This document shows positions 8,141-18,025 of a DNA stretch of 64,000 bases, in pieces; positions within the stretch are counted from its first letter, which is position 1; each line of letters starts with the position of its first letter. Source of the DNA: an uncultured Clostridia bacterium (GTDB lineage: Bacteria > Bacillota > Clostridia > TANB77 > CAG-508); the NCBI GenBank assembly GCA_948875265.1, contig CAQRYF010000002.1:13717-77716 (forward strand). The letters run 5' to 3'. The notes below the pieces were generated by a model, which was not told the origin of the DNA, ran no database searches, and saw only the letters and a program-made list of their open reading frames with translations. Both the position numbers and the translations under genes were made by a program.

Positions 8141-9583
8141 CTATATTCTTACAAGTCCGCCTATTACCTTATTTTCAGTATCATTATTTAAGTACTTAGC
8201 TCCTCCTGATAATACTACTAAATCTCCAGTTTCTAATATTCCTTCTGCTTTCAATTTATCAATTCCCTTTGTTATTGTATCATCTATTGATTTTTCATCC
8301 TTACATAATACTGGATAAACATTAAATGATACCGCTAATTGATTATATGTCTTTTCATCATCTGTTATAGCAAATATAGGACAACCTGCACCTAATCCAG
8401 CTAGTTTTCTTATAGTATCACCTTTATGTGTATATGCTACAATTGCATTAGCTTCTGTATGTTCTGCAGTTACACAAGTTGTATAAGTTATTGCTTTATC
8501 TAAACTATCAAGATTATGCTTAATACATTTTTTGTTAAATCTTTTCCAGTATTTTATTGATCCTTCAATAGCTTTTGATATTTTATCCATTGCTTCAACA
8601 CACTCTACTGGATATTTACCCATCGCACATTCTCCAGATAACATTATTGCCCCAGTTATATCATAAACAGCATTAGCAACATCACTTACTTCAGCTCTTG
8701 TTGGTCTTGGATTTTGTGTCATTGATTCCAACATTTGAGTAGCTGTTATAACTGGTTTTCCAACTTCATTACATCTTTTTATAAAATGCTTTTGAACTAT
8801 TGGAACTTGTTCCATTGGTATTTCAACTCCCATATCTCCTCTAGCTACCATAATACCATCTGATAATTCTAAAATTTCTTCAAAGTTATCAATACCTTCT
8901 TGATTTTCTATTTTAGAAATAATTTTTACTCTTTCACCATTATTTTCATCTAATAATTTTCTTAAAGCCATAACATCTGATGCTTTTCTTACGAAAGATG
9001 CAGCAACATAATCAAATCCTCTTTTAATCCCCTCAGTTATATCATCTATATCTTTTTGTGTTAAAGCTGGTAAGTCAACTTTAACTCCAGGTACATTCAT
9101 TGTTTTTCTGCTTCCTAATTTTGCTGTATTCACTGCTTTACATACTATATCTTTTCCTTTTATCTCTATTATTTCAAATTCTAATGCTCCATCATCTACT
9201 AATAATGTTCCACCAACTGAAACATCTTTATATAATTCTTTATAACTTACTGATGTTTTTGTGTTGTTTCCAACTATATCTTCATTTACAAATGTAAATG
9301 TTTGTCCTTCTTCTATTACAACTTTTTCATTCCCTGTTTCTAATAATCCTGTTCTAATTTCTGGCCCTTTTGTATCTAAAAGTAAAGCAACTGGTTTTTT
9401 TAAATCTTTTCTTACTTTTTTAATTGTTTCAATTTTTTCTCCATTTTCTTCATATCCACCATGAGAAAAGTTAATTCTCGTAACATTTAATCCTGCATTT
9501 ACTAATTTTATCAACATTTCTTCACTTTGACTTGCAGGTCCTATTGTTCCTACTATTTTTGTTTTTCTTAAATTTGCTTTCAT
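8141..9583 (-). CDS. pyk: Pyruvate kinase
   Basis: 480 residues, the length of a single-barrel pyruvate kinase without the extra C-terminal PEP-utiliser domain found in some Bacilli. It makes ATP and pyruvate from phosphoenolpyruvate and ADP, the last step of glycolysis. Signatures include TIGPAS at the N-terminus, LLDTKGPEIRTG, the catalytic-lysine region KIENQEG and ITATQMLESM. It sits alone between its own promoter (9619-9648) and terminator (8080-8121), suggesting independent control. Confidence 0.97.
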   Translation of the reverse strand: MKANLRKTKIVGTIGPASQSEEMLIKLVNAGLNVTRINFSHGGYEENGEKIETIKKVRKDLKKPVALLLDTKGPEIRTGLLETGNEKVVIEEGQTFTFVNEDIVGNNTKTSVSYKELYKDVSVGGTLLVDDGALEFEIIEIKGKDIVCKAVNTAKLGSRKTMNVPGVKVDLPALTQKDIDDITEGIKRGFDYVAASFVRKASDVMALRKLLDENNGERVKIISKIENQEGIDNFEEILELSDGIMVARGDMGVEIPMEQVPIVQKHFIKRCNEVGKPVITATQMLESMTQNPRPTRAEVSDVANAVYDITGAIMLSGECAMGKYPVECVEAMDKISKAIEGSIKYWKRFNKKCIKHNLDSLDKAITYTTCVTAEHTEANAIVAYTHKGDTIRKLAGLGAGCPIFAITDDEKTYNQLAVSFNVYPVLCKDEKSIDDTITKGIDKLKAEGILETGDLVVLSGGAKYLNNDTENKVIGGLVRI

Positions 9584-9618
9584 TTTTTTATTCCTCCTTA
9601 ATTTAAAAACCGAAATTT

Positions 9619-9648
9619 ATTATAACACAAATTATTTACAAAATTCAA
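9619..9648 (-). promoter_or_regulatory. Sigma-A promoter of pyk
   Basis: Minus-strand TTGAAT, an 18-nt spacer ending in TGT, then TATAAT. That is a good -35 plus an extended -10, located 36-65 nt before the pyk start codon. Confidence 0.65.
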
Positions 9649-9683
9649 CATTTTTATCATATTTTTTTAATTTTATTGCTACA

Positions 9684-9716
9684 GTGTCCTATTGGGGACG
9701 TTTCCTAATAGGACAC
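9684..9716. repeat. GGGACGTTT-type hairpin
   Basis: GTGTCCTATT / AATAGGACAC arms with GGGGACGTTTCCT in the loop. It lies about 27 nt beyond the stop of the thioesterase gene. It is one of several hairpins sharing GTCC(T/C)ATT-GGGGACGTTTC in the window (also 10619-10653, 37219-37292 and 44981-45015). It lacks a clean T-tract, so I list it as a repeat, possibly an mRNA-end structure. Confidence 0.65.
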
Positions 9717-9742
9717 TTCAAACAAAAATCCATGTATATTGC

Positions 9743-10465
9743 TTATTTCAATGTTATAATAGCATGTATAATTTTTTCATCTTGGCTCTTAATTACTATT
9801 ATATGTTCATTTTTAATTTTTGCATATTTACATACTACAGTTTCACCTAATTTTATTTCTTTTTTATAAGTTATTCTAACATTATCAAAAGGCCTTTGAT
9901 TATATATTTCTTCTGGTAGTGCTTCATAGGCTAAATCTAAATAATATAAATTATGCATATGTTTATTTATGTCTATATCTCTTCGTAATACTGTATAAGT
10001 AATGCTAGAACTATATTCCTCTGGCTCTTTTATTTTATCCAATTCTCTTTTAGAAAATACATCTTTTTCCTCTAATTTATAACTATTTACCATTTCTTCT
10101 GTTAATCTTGTCATTTTTCTGCTTCTAATATCTATTAAAGCCCATTTAGATGTTGCAATTGCACATAAATTGTTATTTTCATCATAAATTTCAAAATCAC
10201 GGTAGGTAAAAAATTTATTCATTCCTTTCCCCCATGTGTTAATATTTAGAACTCCTCCATATTTAGGTCTGTTTATAACTTCTAATTTCCAATCTAATAG
10301 AATCCATCCAACATTTGTCTTTTCAGTATCATTAGCTCCATATCCTGCCATATCAGAATGATATGCACCTATATTTTCTAAAAACTCTAATAAAGCTCTA
10401 TTTTTTATTTTATTACCTTTTCCAACATCCTTTAATCCTGGTCTAAACTTTTCTTTGTAAATCAT
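9743..10465 (-). CDS. Acyl-ACP thioesterase (FatA-type)
   Basis: 240 residues in a double hot-dog layout. The first half contains NVGWILLDWKLEVINRP and TWGKGMNKFFTYRDFEIYD; the second half starts at the RRDIDINKHMHNLYYLDLA segment, where the conserved Asn and His of the acyl-ACP thioesterase family (PF01643) lie. It releases free fatty acids from acyl carrier protein, ending fatty-acid synthesis. Bacterial members are found in anaerobic Firmicutes. It appears monocistronic. A start GTG/ATG upstream is unlikely because GGAGGC lies just before this ATG. Confidence 0.85.
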   Translation of the reverse strand: MIYKEKFRPGLKDVGKGNKIKNRALLEFLENIGAYHSDMAGYGANDTEKTNVGWILLDWKLEVINRPKYGGVLNINTWGKGMNKFFTYRDFEIYDENNNLCAIATSKWALIDIRSRKMTRLTEEMVNSYKLEEKDVFSKRELDKIKEPEEYSSSITYTVLRRDIDINKHMHNLYYLDLAYEALPEEIYNQRPFDNVRITYKKEIKLGETVVCKYAKIKNEHIIVIKSQDEKIIHAIITLK

Positions 10466-10618
10466 TTTTGTTTTTTGCCTCCTAATTTATTATATCTATT
10501 ATTATTTTTATATCTTATTAAATTATTTTTACTTTGTCAACAAAAATAAGCATCAGCATATACACCAATACTTATTTTCATTTATTCTAAGATATTACAG
10601 GACAAATGGTACAACAAA

Positions 10619-10653
10619 AATGTCCCAAACAGAAACGTCCCCAATAGGACATT
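10619..10653. repeat. GGGACGTTT-type hairpin at the pgi stop codon
   Basis: Arms AATGTCC / GGACATT with CCCAAACAGAAACGTCCCCAATA inside. On the minus strand it begins at the last base of the pgi stop codon (TAATGTCC). It shares its core with the hairpins at 37219-37292 and 44981-45015. Confidence 0.7.
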
Positions 10654-11959
10654 AATATCCTGGCTTTTTTAATAATTTAAACATGTTTTTCTTGTATTCT
10701 TCTACTCCTGGTTGATTAAATGGATTTACTCCTAATATCATTCCAGATACAGCACATGCTTTTTCAAAGAAATATATTAATTGTCCTATGTTTATTTCGT
10801 CTAATCTATCCATTGTAATTACGATATTTGGAACGTCTCCTGATACATGCGCTTTTATTGTTCCTTCCATCGCTTTTTTATTTACGTAATCTAATCCTTT
10901 TCCTGCTAAATAATTTAGTCCATCTAAGTCATCATCATCTGAATTGATTGTAATATCTGTGCTTGGGTTTTCTATTGTTATTACTGTTTCAAATAAATTT
11001 CTTCTTCCTTCTTGTATATATTGTCCCATTGAATGAAGATCTGTTGTAAAGTCTACTCCTGCTGGAAATATTCCTTTTTGGTCTTTTCCTTCGCTTTCTC
11101 CAAATAATTGCTTCCACCATTCTGTGAAATAGTGCATTTTAGGTTCGTAATTTACTAATATTTCTGTATTTTTATATAATTTGTACAATATATTTCTTGC
11201 CACAGCATATTTATAACATTCATTATATTTTAGATTAGAATCATCATATCTTTCTTGTGCTATTCTTGCACCTTCCATTAATTTATCAATATCGATTCCC
11301 GCAGTAGCAATTGGAAGTAAGCCTACTGCTGTTAATACAGAATATCTTCCACCTACATTATCCGGAACAACGAATTGTTCATATCCTTCATTATCAGCAA
11401 GTGTTTTTAATGCTCCTTTTTCTTTATCTGTTGTTGCATATATTCTGCTTCTTGCTTCATCTATTCCATATTTATTTTCTAACATTTCTCTAAATATTCT
11501 AAATGCAACTGCTGGTTCTGTTGTTGTACCTGATTTTGATATTACATTTACTGAGAAATCTTTATTACCTATATATTCAATTAATTCATTGATATAATTA
11601 GGACTTAGATTGTTTCCAACATATAATATTTGAGGAAATTTTCTCTGTTTATCTGGTAACATATTATAAAAAGAACTTGTTAAAGACTCTATAACAGCTC
11701 TTGCTCCTAAATATGACCCTCCAATTCCAATTACAACTAAAATATCTGATTCTTTTCTTATTTTTTTAGCAGCTTTCTTTATTCTAGCAAATTCTTTTTT
11801 ATCATAATTTTTTGGCAGCTCTATCCAACCCACAAAATCCTTTTTATCATTTGCTCTTCTATGCAAATCTTTATGAATTATCTCAACTTGTTCTTTATAT
11901 TCTAGAATACTTTTTTGAGTGATTCCACTATTTTTTAAGTTTAAACTAATATCTGCCAT
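10652..11959 (-). CDS. pgi: Glucose-6-phosphate isomerase
   Basis: 435 residues. Interconverts glucose 6-phosphate and fructose 6-phosphate. Signatures: [11 protein letters not shown] near residue 80, [10 protein letters not shown] near 145, and the [21 protein letters not shown] region near 290, which fits the shorter Firmicute-type enzyme. I prefer the ATG at 11959 (MADISLNL) because AGAGGT lies 6 nt before it, whereas the upstream ATG at 11965 directly abuts that site. It supplies fructose 6-phosphate, which glmM and galE-linked sugar pathways in this window also draw on. Confidence 0.95.
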   Translation of the reverse strand: MADISLNLKNSGITQKSILEYKEQVEIIHKDLHRRANDKKDFVGWIELPKNYDKKEFARIKKAAKKIRKESDILVVIGIGGSYLGARAVIESLTSSFYNMLPDKQRKFPQILYVGNNLSPNYINELIEYIGNKDFSVNVISKSGTTTEPAVAFRIFREMLENKYGIDEARSRIYATTDKEKGALKTLADNEGYEQFVVPDNVGGRYSVLTAVGLLPIATAGIDIDKLMEGARIAQERYDDSNLKYNECYKYAVARNILYKLYKNTEILVNYEPKMHYFTEWWKQLFGESEGKDQKGIFPAGVDFTTDLHSMGQYIQEGRRNLFETVITIENPSTDITINSDDDDLDGLNYLAGKGLDYVNKKAMEGTIKAHVSGDVPNIVITMDRLDEINIGQLIYFFEKACAVSGMILGVNPFNQPGVEEYKKNMFKLLKKPGY

Positions 11960-12108
11960 ATACATACCTCTTTTCTTATCATTTTTCTATGGTCATTATA
12001 TAAAACTTCTTATTTTATTTCAAGTAAAATTCAAAATAAAACAAATAAATATTTCTCTTAATTAAAACTCACCTAAATCCACTTTTTCTGACAAAATACG
12101 ACATAAAA

Positions 12109-12142
12109 ATGAGACAAATTGGGACTGTCCCAAGTGTCTCAT
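12109..12142 (-). terminator. Nested-palindrome terminator built on the spoIIP stop codon
   Basis: Minus strand: TGAGACA-c-TTGGGACaGTCCCAA-tt-TGTCTCA, then TTTTTA. The TGA stop of spoIIP is the first triplet of the stem. Two nested palindromes and a T-tract make a strong terminator. The same TGAGACA...TGTCTCATTTTT design closes spoIVB at 62523-62557. Confidence 0.85.
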
Positions 12143-13317
12143 TTCATTACTTCATCCATTACTTTTGCTAAATATTTCATACTTGTTAAACATTGCTCTA
12201 GGGTGTTTCCAGTGGCTCCTACTTCTATTATATTTGCATATTTTCCTGTATGCTGATTATATCTTGAATTTGTTAACATTATTGGTTTAAATAAGCCTGG
12301 ATACATTTCTTCTGCTTTTTCTTGCACTTTAATTGCAAATTTTAAATTTTGATTCCAATTTGGATGCCAAAGTCCTCCACCATTTGTTCCTATTACAAAC
12401 ATTATTTGTGCTGCAATATCATTTTCTCCGATTTTTACACTTGGTGCATAATCAGATCTAGATCCTATTGCATCTCTATGTAAATCTATTATTATATCTG
12501 CTTGATTGGTTTTTAATATATTTTCTACTGTTGCAAGTGAACGTGTATATGAGCCATTATATGAAGGATAGTCATGATAATTAGTATTATGTATTACATT
12601 TCTATTATATTGTTTTAATTGATTTTCTAATTCTGTTCCTACTCTTGTTACTGTAAAATTCAAATCTGTTGTTCTAAAAGTTCCTGTTGGTGTATATGAG
12701 TAATTTTGACTTGAAGTATAGCTTTCACAACTATGTGTATGGAATATTAATACATTTTTATTTTCTATTGTTATATTTGGTGTCATCATTTCTTCTGTTA
12801 GTTGATAGTTTGTTTGATTTTTTATTTTGACTTTTCCATATTGTACATTGTAATTTTCTGATATTGGATTATTTGTTACTACTTGAGTAGTAAGTCCTGT
12901 TTCAGCAACTGTTACTTGTTCTTCTTTATTTTCTTGTTGAGTTTTTGACGTGGTTGCCTGATTTTTTGCAAGTTCTATATTTTTTTCTTCTATTTTCTCT
13001 ATTCCTTTTATAGAACTTAATTGTGATTTTAATATTCCTTCTAAAAAGTCTTGATTTTTTGGTATATCATCTTCTTTAGCAATATCATTATATTCTTTAT
13101 TTAAATCTGCTACTACTGGCATTGTATGCTCTATACAATTTAACATACTATTTTGTGATAATGTTCTTACACCACTTTTTACTTCTTGTACTATTTTTTC
13201 TTCTTTTGTATCTTTATTAAAATTTCTGCTTATTAATACTACCATTAGAACTGTGATTATTATCCCAATAAAATATTTTATTATATCTCTCATTTTTAAT
13301 ACTGCGACATTAAACAT
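12139..13317 (-). CDS. spoIIP: Stage II sporulation protein P (peptidoglycan hydrolase)
   Basis: 392 residues. One N-terminal membrane anchor (about residues 13-30), a low-complexity linker, and a C-terminal zinc-amidase/endopeptidase domain. Motifs: LIFHTHSCESYT near residue 190 (HTH-x2-E), DIIIDLHRDA near 275 and GTNGGGLWHPNW near 310, all typical of SpoIIP. It acts in the engulfment complex with SpoIID and SpoIIM, degrading septal peptidoglycan as the mother cell swallows the forespore. AAGGAG 6 nt before the chosen ATG supports the start. It is monocistronic with its own terminator. Confidence 0.9.
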   Translation of the reverse strand: MFNVAVLKMRDIIKYFIGIIITVLMVVLISRNFNKDTKEEKIVQEVKSGVRTLSQNSMLNCIEHTMPVVADLNKEYNDIAKEDDIPKNQDFLEGILKSQLSSIKGIEKIEEKNIELAKNQATTSKTQQENKEEQVTVAETGLTTQVVTNNPISENYNVQYGKVKIKNQTNYQLTEEMMTPNITIENKNVLIFHTHSCESYTSSQNYSYTPTGTFRTTDLNFTVTRVGTELENQLKQYNRNVIHNTNYHDYPSYNGSYTRSLATVENILKTNQADIIIDLHRDAIGSRSDYAPSVKIGENDIAAQIMFVIGTNGGGLWHPNWNQNLKFAIKVQEKAEEMYPGLFKPIMLTNSRYNQHTGKYANIIEVGATGNTLEQCLTSMKYLAKVMDEVMK

Positions 13318-13420
13318 ATTTTTCTCCTTGTCCTAAGTCTCTTATATCTATATATATTCAATATGTTTAAATTTTATTACTAATATTTTATTGTATTTAG
13401 ATTCCATACTATTATATTAA

Positions 13421-13449
13421 AAAAGATTCAGTGTTTATGCTGAACCTTT
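13421..13449 (-). terminator. Rho-independent terminator
   Basis: Minus strand AAAGGTTCAG / CTGAATCTTT with an 8-9 nt loop followed by T's, placed 24 nt after the stop of the small membrane-protein gene at 13473. Confidence 0.85.
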
Positions 13450-13472
13450 AATTTTCTCTTCTTATTATGTTT

Positions 13473-13811
13473 TTATACTTTCTTCCAGAACCAATCTAAA
13501 CTGTTATCAATACTTTTTTTACCACTTGCTTTTGCTTCTATATCATCTACCCATAAATATGAGAAAAATGTTATAAATACAAATATAAAGTCTATTACAA
13601 TACATCTAGATAATGTTGATATCATATATCTAAACTCTTCTGATAATGTAGCTATTTGTGCAACATGTATTACTAATAATACTAAATAAGCAAATAAAGT
13701 AATTGCTCCTATATAGCTTTTTTTAATTTCTTGTGATAAGAATATTAATAATACTGTAGCTACTAACATTAATAATAAAGTTAATGGATTTGATATATCA
13801 AAAATAAACAT
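13473..13811 (-). CDS. Small membrane protein of unknown function
   Basis: 112 residues with three hydrophobic helices (about 8-25, 33-55 and 70-90) and a short cytoplasmic C-terminal tail (EAKASGKKSIDNSLDWFWKKV). No recognised family. It follows glmM at the end of the polysaccharide transcription direction, 126 nt away, so it may be co-transcribed or independent. A terminator follows. Native codon use. Confidence 0.65.
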   Translation of the reverse strand: MFIFDISNPLTLLLMLVATVLLIFLSQEIKKSYIGAITLFAYLVLLVIHVAQIATLSEEFRYMISTLSRCIVIDFIFVFITFFSYLWVDDIEAKASGKKSIDNSLDWFWKKV

Positions 13812-13936
13812 TTTAATTCCCCCATTTTTCTTTCGTTATTTTATAATTATATAGTATCATTATTATGTATTTAAATCAATTATTTTTATATTGTTTTTTT
13901 ATTACAATTTCGTTACATTTTTGTAATATAATTAAT

Positions 13937-15301
13937 TTAAACTAACTTTTTTTCTATTAATTTTGCTATTTCTTTTGCTTTTTTTGTTATATATTCTTGA
14001 TCTTCTCCTTCAATCATAACCCTTACTAATGGTTCTGTTCCAGATGGTCTAATTAATACTCTACCATTTCCCGCAAATTCTTTTTCTAATTTCTCAATTG
14101 CTAATTTTATTTCTTCATCTTTTTCATAATCATATTTTTTGTCTGAGTTTACTTTTGCATTTATTAATATTTGAGGATATAGTCTTACCAAATCTCCTAA
14201 TTCAGAAGCTTTTTTATTTTCTTCTAGGATAGATTTTATTAGCATTAAAGAAGTCAGTATTCCATCTCCTGTTGGATTATAATCTAATAGGATCACATGT
14301 CCTGATTGTTCTCCTCCTAAGTTGAAACCTTCTTTTAACATTTCTTCTAAAACATATCTATCTCCAACTTTTGTTTGTAATAACTCTAATCCATTATCTC
14401 TTGCATATTTGTTAAGTCCTAAGTTACTCATAACAGTTGCAACTATAGTATCTTTGTTTAATTTTCCTTTTTTTCTTAAATTTTGAGATATAATAGCTAA
14501 TAATTTGTCACCATCAATTTCATTTCCTTTTTCATCAATAGCTAAACATCTATCTCCATCTCCATCATAGGCAATACCTAAACTTAATTTATTGTCAACA
14601 ACAAATTTCTTTAGTCCTTCTAGATGTGTTGAACCACAGTTATGATTGATGTTTATTCCATCTGGACTATTGTTTATAATTTTATATTTAATTCCTAAAG
14701 CTTTAAAAACTTTTTCAGCAACTACAGATGTTGCTCCATTTGCAGTATCTATACCTACAATAAAGTCTTCTCTTATAACTTCACTAATTGCATCATCAAA
14801 ATTCTTTCTAAAGAAGTATACATATTCATCTATTAAATCAAGACAATATTCTGAAACACCTATTTTATCATTTACTGCCGTTAATTCTTCTAATTTTCCA
14901 GATTCCATAACTTCTTCTATTTCTTCTTCTAAAGTATCTGGAATTTTCATTCCTTTATTACTAAAATATTTAATTCCGTTAAATTCATATGTATTATGTG
15001 ATGCAGAAATCACAACACTTGCATCAGCATTTAATTTTCTAGTTAAATATGCAACTGCTGGAGTTGGTAATACTCCCAACAATTTTACATTTGCACCATA
15101 ACTTAAGAAACCTGCAACCATAGCACTTTCAATTAAAGTTCCAGAAATACGTGTATCTCTACCTATCAAAATTGTAGGTGTATGATCTGTATGTTTAGAT
15201 AATACATATGCACCTGCCTTTGCTACTTTATACACTAATTCTGGTGTTAACTCAGTATTTGCTATTCTTCTAATTCCATCTGTTCCAAAATATTTTCTCA
15301 T
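13937..15301 (-). CDS. glmM: Phosphoglucosamine mutase
   Basis: 454 residues. Converts glucosamine 6-phosphate to glucosamine 1-phosphate, on the way to UDP-GlcNAc for peptidoglycan and exopolysaccharide. The phosphoserine loop VVISASHNT is at 97-104 (catalytic Ser101), the metal loop AYDGDGDRCL near 243, the sugar loop GGEQSGH near 325, and the phosphate loop IRPSGTEPLVRVM near 410. It lies 39 nt after cpsB and is probably the last gene driven by the promoter at 17954. Confidence 0.96.
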   Translation of the reverse strand: MRKYFGTDGIRRIANTELTPELVYKVAKAGAYVLSKHTDHTPTILIGRDTRISGTLIESAMVAGFLSYGANVKLLGVLPTPAVAYLTRKLNADASVVISASHNTYEFNGIKYFSNKGMKIPDTLEEEIEEVMESGKLEELTAVNDKIGVSEYCLDLIDEYVYFFRKNFDDAISEVIREDFIVGIDTANGATSVVAEKVFKALGIKYKIINNSPDGININHNCGSTHLEGLKKFVVDNKLSLGIAYDGDGDRCLAIDEKGNEIDGDKLLAIISQNLRKKGKLNKDTIVATVMSNLGLNKYARDNGLELLQTKVGDRYVLEEMLKEGFNLGGEQSGHVILLDYNPTGDGILTSLMLIKSILEENKKASELGDLVRLYPQILINAKVNSDKKYDYEKDEEIKLAIEKLEKEFAGNGRVLIRPSGTEPLVRVMIEGEDQEYITKKAKEIAKLIEKKLV

Positions 15302-15340
15302 AATATAACTTCCTTCCTTTTAACAATTCATTCAAATATT

Positions 15341-16159
15341 TTATTTCTTTAAAAATCCTTTTATAATATCACTAAATGAATCGCCTTTTGCCATCATCAT
15401 TTTTTCTTTAAATGTTAGTTCTATTTTATGTGGTTCTTCAATATCTATTCTCTTATTTCCTAATACTAATTTTGGATTTATCGTTGTTAATTCTTTTAAT
15501 TTGTCTTCTCCAATTAATTCATTCAATTCTGATAATATTTGTGGTATTTTAGGGTATATTGTATTTTGTCTATGTACATCTGAACCAAGAAAATGTATCA
15601 TATTATTTTCGAAGAATTTTTTTACTATTATTTGTGCTTTTTCTCCATATTGCCCTATTATACTTCCATAATTCGCTTGCATTAATACGCCTTTTTCTAT
15701 TAAATCATATATTAATTCTGGTTCTTTTTGTACAAAACTATATCTTTCCGGATGAGCTAATATTGGAACTATTTTGTATTGTTGCATTTCATAGATAACA
15801 TCATATAAATTAAGAGGTTCAGCATTTAATGGCATTTCAAATAATACATAACTTGTATCATTTATTGTAGATGCTTTCCCTTCTTCTAACAATTTTATCA
15901 TATTTTCTGACATATATATTTCATTACCTAAATATAGATTTACATCTATATTTTTTGCTTGTAAATTTTCATATATAGCATTTACCCAAACTTCTCTTTC
16001 AGGTGTATTTGTTTCATAATAACCTTCCATATAGTGCGAAGTGGAAACAATAGCTTCAAAACCTACCTCTTTTGCTTCTTTAATTAAATTAAATGTCTCT
16101 TCTATACTTCTTGATCCATCATCTATATTAGGTAATATATGTGTGTGAATGTCTATCAT
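15341..16159 (-). CDS. cpsB: CpsB/YwqE-type tyrosine-protein phosphatase (PHP fold)
   Basis: 272 residues. A PHP-type metal site is visible: MIDIHTHILPNIDDGSRS at the N-terminus, SHYMEGYY near 42, ILAHPERY near 135 and LGSDVHRQ near 190. The family is the manganese-dependent phosphatase that dephosphorylates the partner tyrosine kinase (CpsD) during capsule or exopolysaccharide export control. It follows cpsD by 28 nt, forming a kinase-phosphatase pair with cpsC. Confidence 0.9.
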   Translation of the reverse strand: MIDIHTHILPNIDDGSRSIEETFNLIKEAKEVGFEAIVSTSHYMEGYYETNTPEREVWVNAIYENLQAKNIDVNLYLGNEIYMSENMIKLLEEGKASTINDTSYVLFEMPLNAEPLNLYDVIYEMQQYKIVPILAHPERYSFVQKEPELIYDLIEKGVLMQANYGSIIGQYGEKAQIIVKKFFENNMIHFLGSDVHRQNTIYPKIPQILSELNELIGEDKLKELTTINPKLVLGNKRIDIEEPHKIELTFKEKMMMAKGDSFSDIIKGFLKK

Positions 16160-16187
16160 TTTGTTCTACTCCTTTTTGCTTCTTCTA

Positions 16188-17192
16188 TTATTTTAGTTTT
16201 TTCTTTTCTTCATCTAAATATTGGTTTATTTGTTTTAATATATCATTTGTTTTTTCTATTGATATTTCATCTCTACCATCAACTTTTAAATCATTTTGTA
16301 ATGCTCTTGGCATTTCATTAGGTTTATTTTCTGTTTTTGTTAAATTTGGTCTTTGCATAGTTTTTACTGTATTAGGTCTATTAATTGCTGGTTTTCTATT
16401 TACATTTGATGTATTTTTAGTATTCATCATAGAAGATGCTCTATTATATCCATTTTTATTTGATTTCTTTGTTTGTGTTCTCATTTTGCTTGTAGAAGTT
16501 GAACCGTAATAATAACTTTGTTCATATTTTTTAGCAGATACAGGCATTTTATTTACTACAACACCTGCTATTTTTCCTCCAACATTTTGTATATTATTAA
16601 TAATTCTCTTTAAGTCTTCTTTTTTTGTTTGTTTACTTGCTGTTACAATTAATGTAGAATCTACTAATCTTGTAAGGATTAATGAGTCTGTTACTAATTG
16701 GCTTGGTGTTCCATCTATAATTATAATATCACATAATTCTTTTAATTGTTCTAACAAATCCACCATTTGTGGGGCAATTAATAGTTCAGATGGATTTGGT
16801 GGTATATTTCCTGCTGATATTAAATATAAATTTTCAACATCTGTTTCTTGTATGTAATTTGCTAAATCTTCTGATGATTCTTCATCTGCATTTACATCTA
16901 CACCAGATAAATAATTAGAAAGTCCTGGTCTTGGAGAAACTCCAAATATTGAATATTGTCTTCCTTTTCTCATATCAGCATCTATTAAAACAACTTTTTT
17001 ACCAGCTTGTGCAAATGTTACTGCTAAATTTGATGAAACCCAACTTTTCCCTTCACCTGGAAGTGTAGATGTAACTAATATTGTTCTTAATTTCCCTTTT
17101 GTATTCATAAATTGTATATTTGTTCTTAAAGTTCTAAAAACTTCTGAAATTGGAGATTTCGGATCTTGGTGTACTATTACTTCTCTTCTCAT
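16188..17192 (-). CDS. cpsD: Capsular tyrosine-protein kinase, CpsD/EpsB type
   Basis: 334 residues. BY-kinase: Walker A GEGKS at 46-50, Walker A' VVLIDADMR at 67-75 and Walker B IIIIDG near 157. A tyrosine cluster (YEQSYYYG) near residue 230 is the likely autophosphorylation site, although the protein continues about 100 more residues as a basic, Asn/Pro-rich tail (NRKPAINRPNTVKT). That tail is unusual, since CpsD proteins usually end soon after the tyrosine cluster. It overlaps the end of cpsC by one base and works with it at the membrane to control polymer length. Confidence 0.92.
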   Translation of the reverse strand: MRREVIVHQDPKSPISEVFRTLRTNIQFMNTKGKLRTILVTSTLPGEGKSWVSSNLAVTFAQAGKKVVLIDADMRKGRQYSIFGVSPRPGLSNYLSGVDVNADEESSEDLANYIQETDVENLYLISAGNIPPNPSELLIAPQMVDLLEQLKELCDIIIIDGTPSQLVTDSLILTRLVDSTLIVTASKQTKKEDLKRIINNIQNVGGKIAGVVVNKMPVSAKKYEQSYYYGSTSTSKMRTQTKKSNKNGYNRASSMMNTKNTSNVNRKPAINRPNTVKTMQRPNLTKTENKPNEMPRALQNDLKVDGRDEISIEKTNDILKQINQYLDEEKKKLK

Positions 17193-17905
17193 TATTTTCT
17201 ACCTCCTCTTCCTTTTACCTTTTGTGGCTCTGCATCATATATTGGAATAGATGCTAATACTGGTAATTTAAATTCTTTTTCTACTTCTTCTGCTGTTTTT
17301 ACAGTTGTATCAAGCATATTGGCTACTAATACGTATCCTGCTGCAACTACTAGTCCAACAAATGCAAATATTACAATATCCTTTTTATGATTTATATTAG
17401 ATGGTGTATTTGAAATTTCCGCTTCATCTACAACTTGTACATTGTCTATATTATAAATTTCTTTTACTTTTCCTGTGAATACTTTTGCTATTTCGTTTGC
17501 TATTTTAGAAGCATATGTTGGATTTTCGTTTGTAACTGTTATTTCTATTAATTCTGTATCTTTTACAGAACTTACCTTTACATTGTTTCTTAATGAACTT
17601 TCATTAACTTCTATATTTAAATTTGATATAACTTGTCTTAATACATTTTTACTTTTTACAAGTTCACTATATGTAGATACTAGCTTTGAATTTACAGTTA
17701 TATCTGTTGCTGTTATCGTATTAGCTGTAGTTTGATTATTACTAGATGATGCTAATACTAATGTTGTTGATGAACTATATTTAGGTGTTGTAAAACCTAT
17801 TGTGTATATTATTCCAATAGCAATAAAAATTAATATAATTAGTATTATTTGTACTTTTTTATTCCAAAATATATTAAACAGTTCTTTTAAATCTAATTCT
17901 TCCAT
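17192..17905 (-). CDS. cpsC: Chain-length regulator / kinase activator, CpsC (Wzz) type
   Basis: 237 residues. Two transmembrane helices (about 18-36 and 176-195) flank an extracytoplasmic domain, the Wzz/CpsC layout. The cytoplasmic ends carry MEELDLKELFNIFWNKK at the start and a basic C-terminus (KVKGRGGRK). It modulates polymer chain length and activates CpsD. First gene behind the promoter at 17954-17982, followed by cpsD and cpsB. Confidence 0.9.
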   Translation of the reverse strand: MEELDLKELFNIFWNKKVQIILIILIFIAIGIIYTIGFTTPKYSSSTTLVLASSSNNQTTANTITATDITVNSKLVSTYSELVKSKNVLRQVISNLNIEVNESSLRNNVKVSSVKDTELIEITVTNENPTYASKIANEIAKVFTGKVKEIYNIDNVQVVDEAEISNTPSNINHKKDIVIFAFVGLVVAAGYVLVANMLDTTVKTAEEVEKEFKLPVLASIPIYDAEPQKVKGRGGRK

Positions 17906-17953
17906 ATTTCCCCCTTATTTGTTTTTCCTTCTTTTGTATTTTTATACTTTTAC

Positions 17954-17982
17954 ATTATACATTTAAGTTTGTTTTTTTGCAA
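17954..17982 (-). promoter_or_regulatory. Sigma-A promoter of cpsC-cpsD-cpsB-glmM
   Basis: Minus-strand TTGCAA, exactly 17 nt, TATAAT, 49-77 nt upstream of the cpsC start. Near-perfect consensus. It gives the regulatory genes and glmM a transcription start independent of the biosynthesis genes upstream. Confidence 0.75.
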
Positions 17983-18025
17983 TATATTTAGCTAAAGTCA
18001 ATATTTTTTATTTAACCTATTTTAT

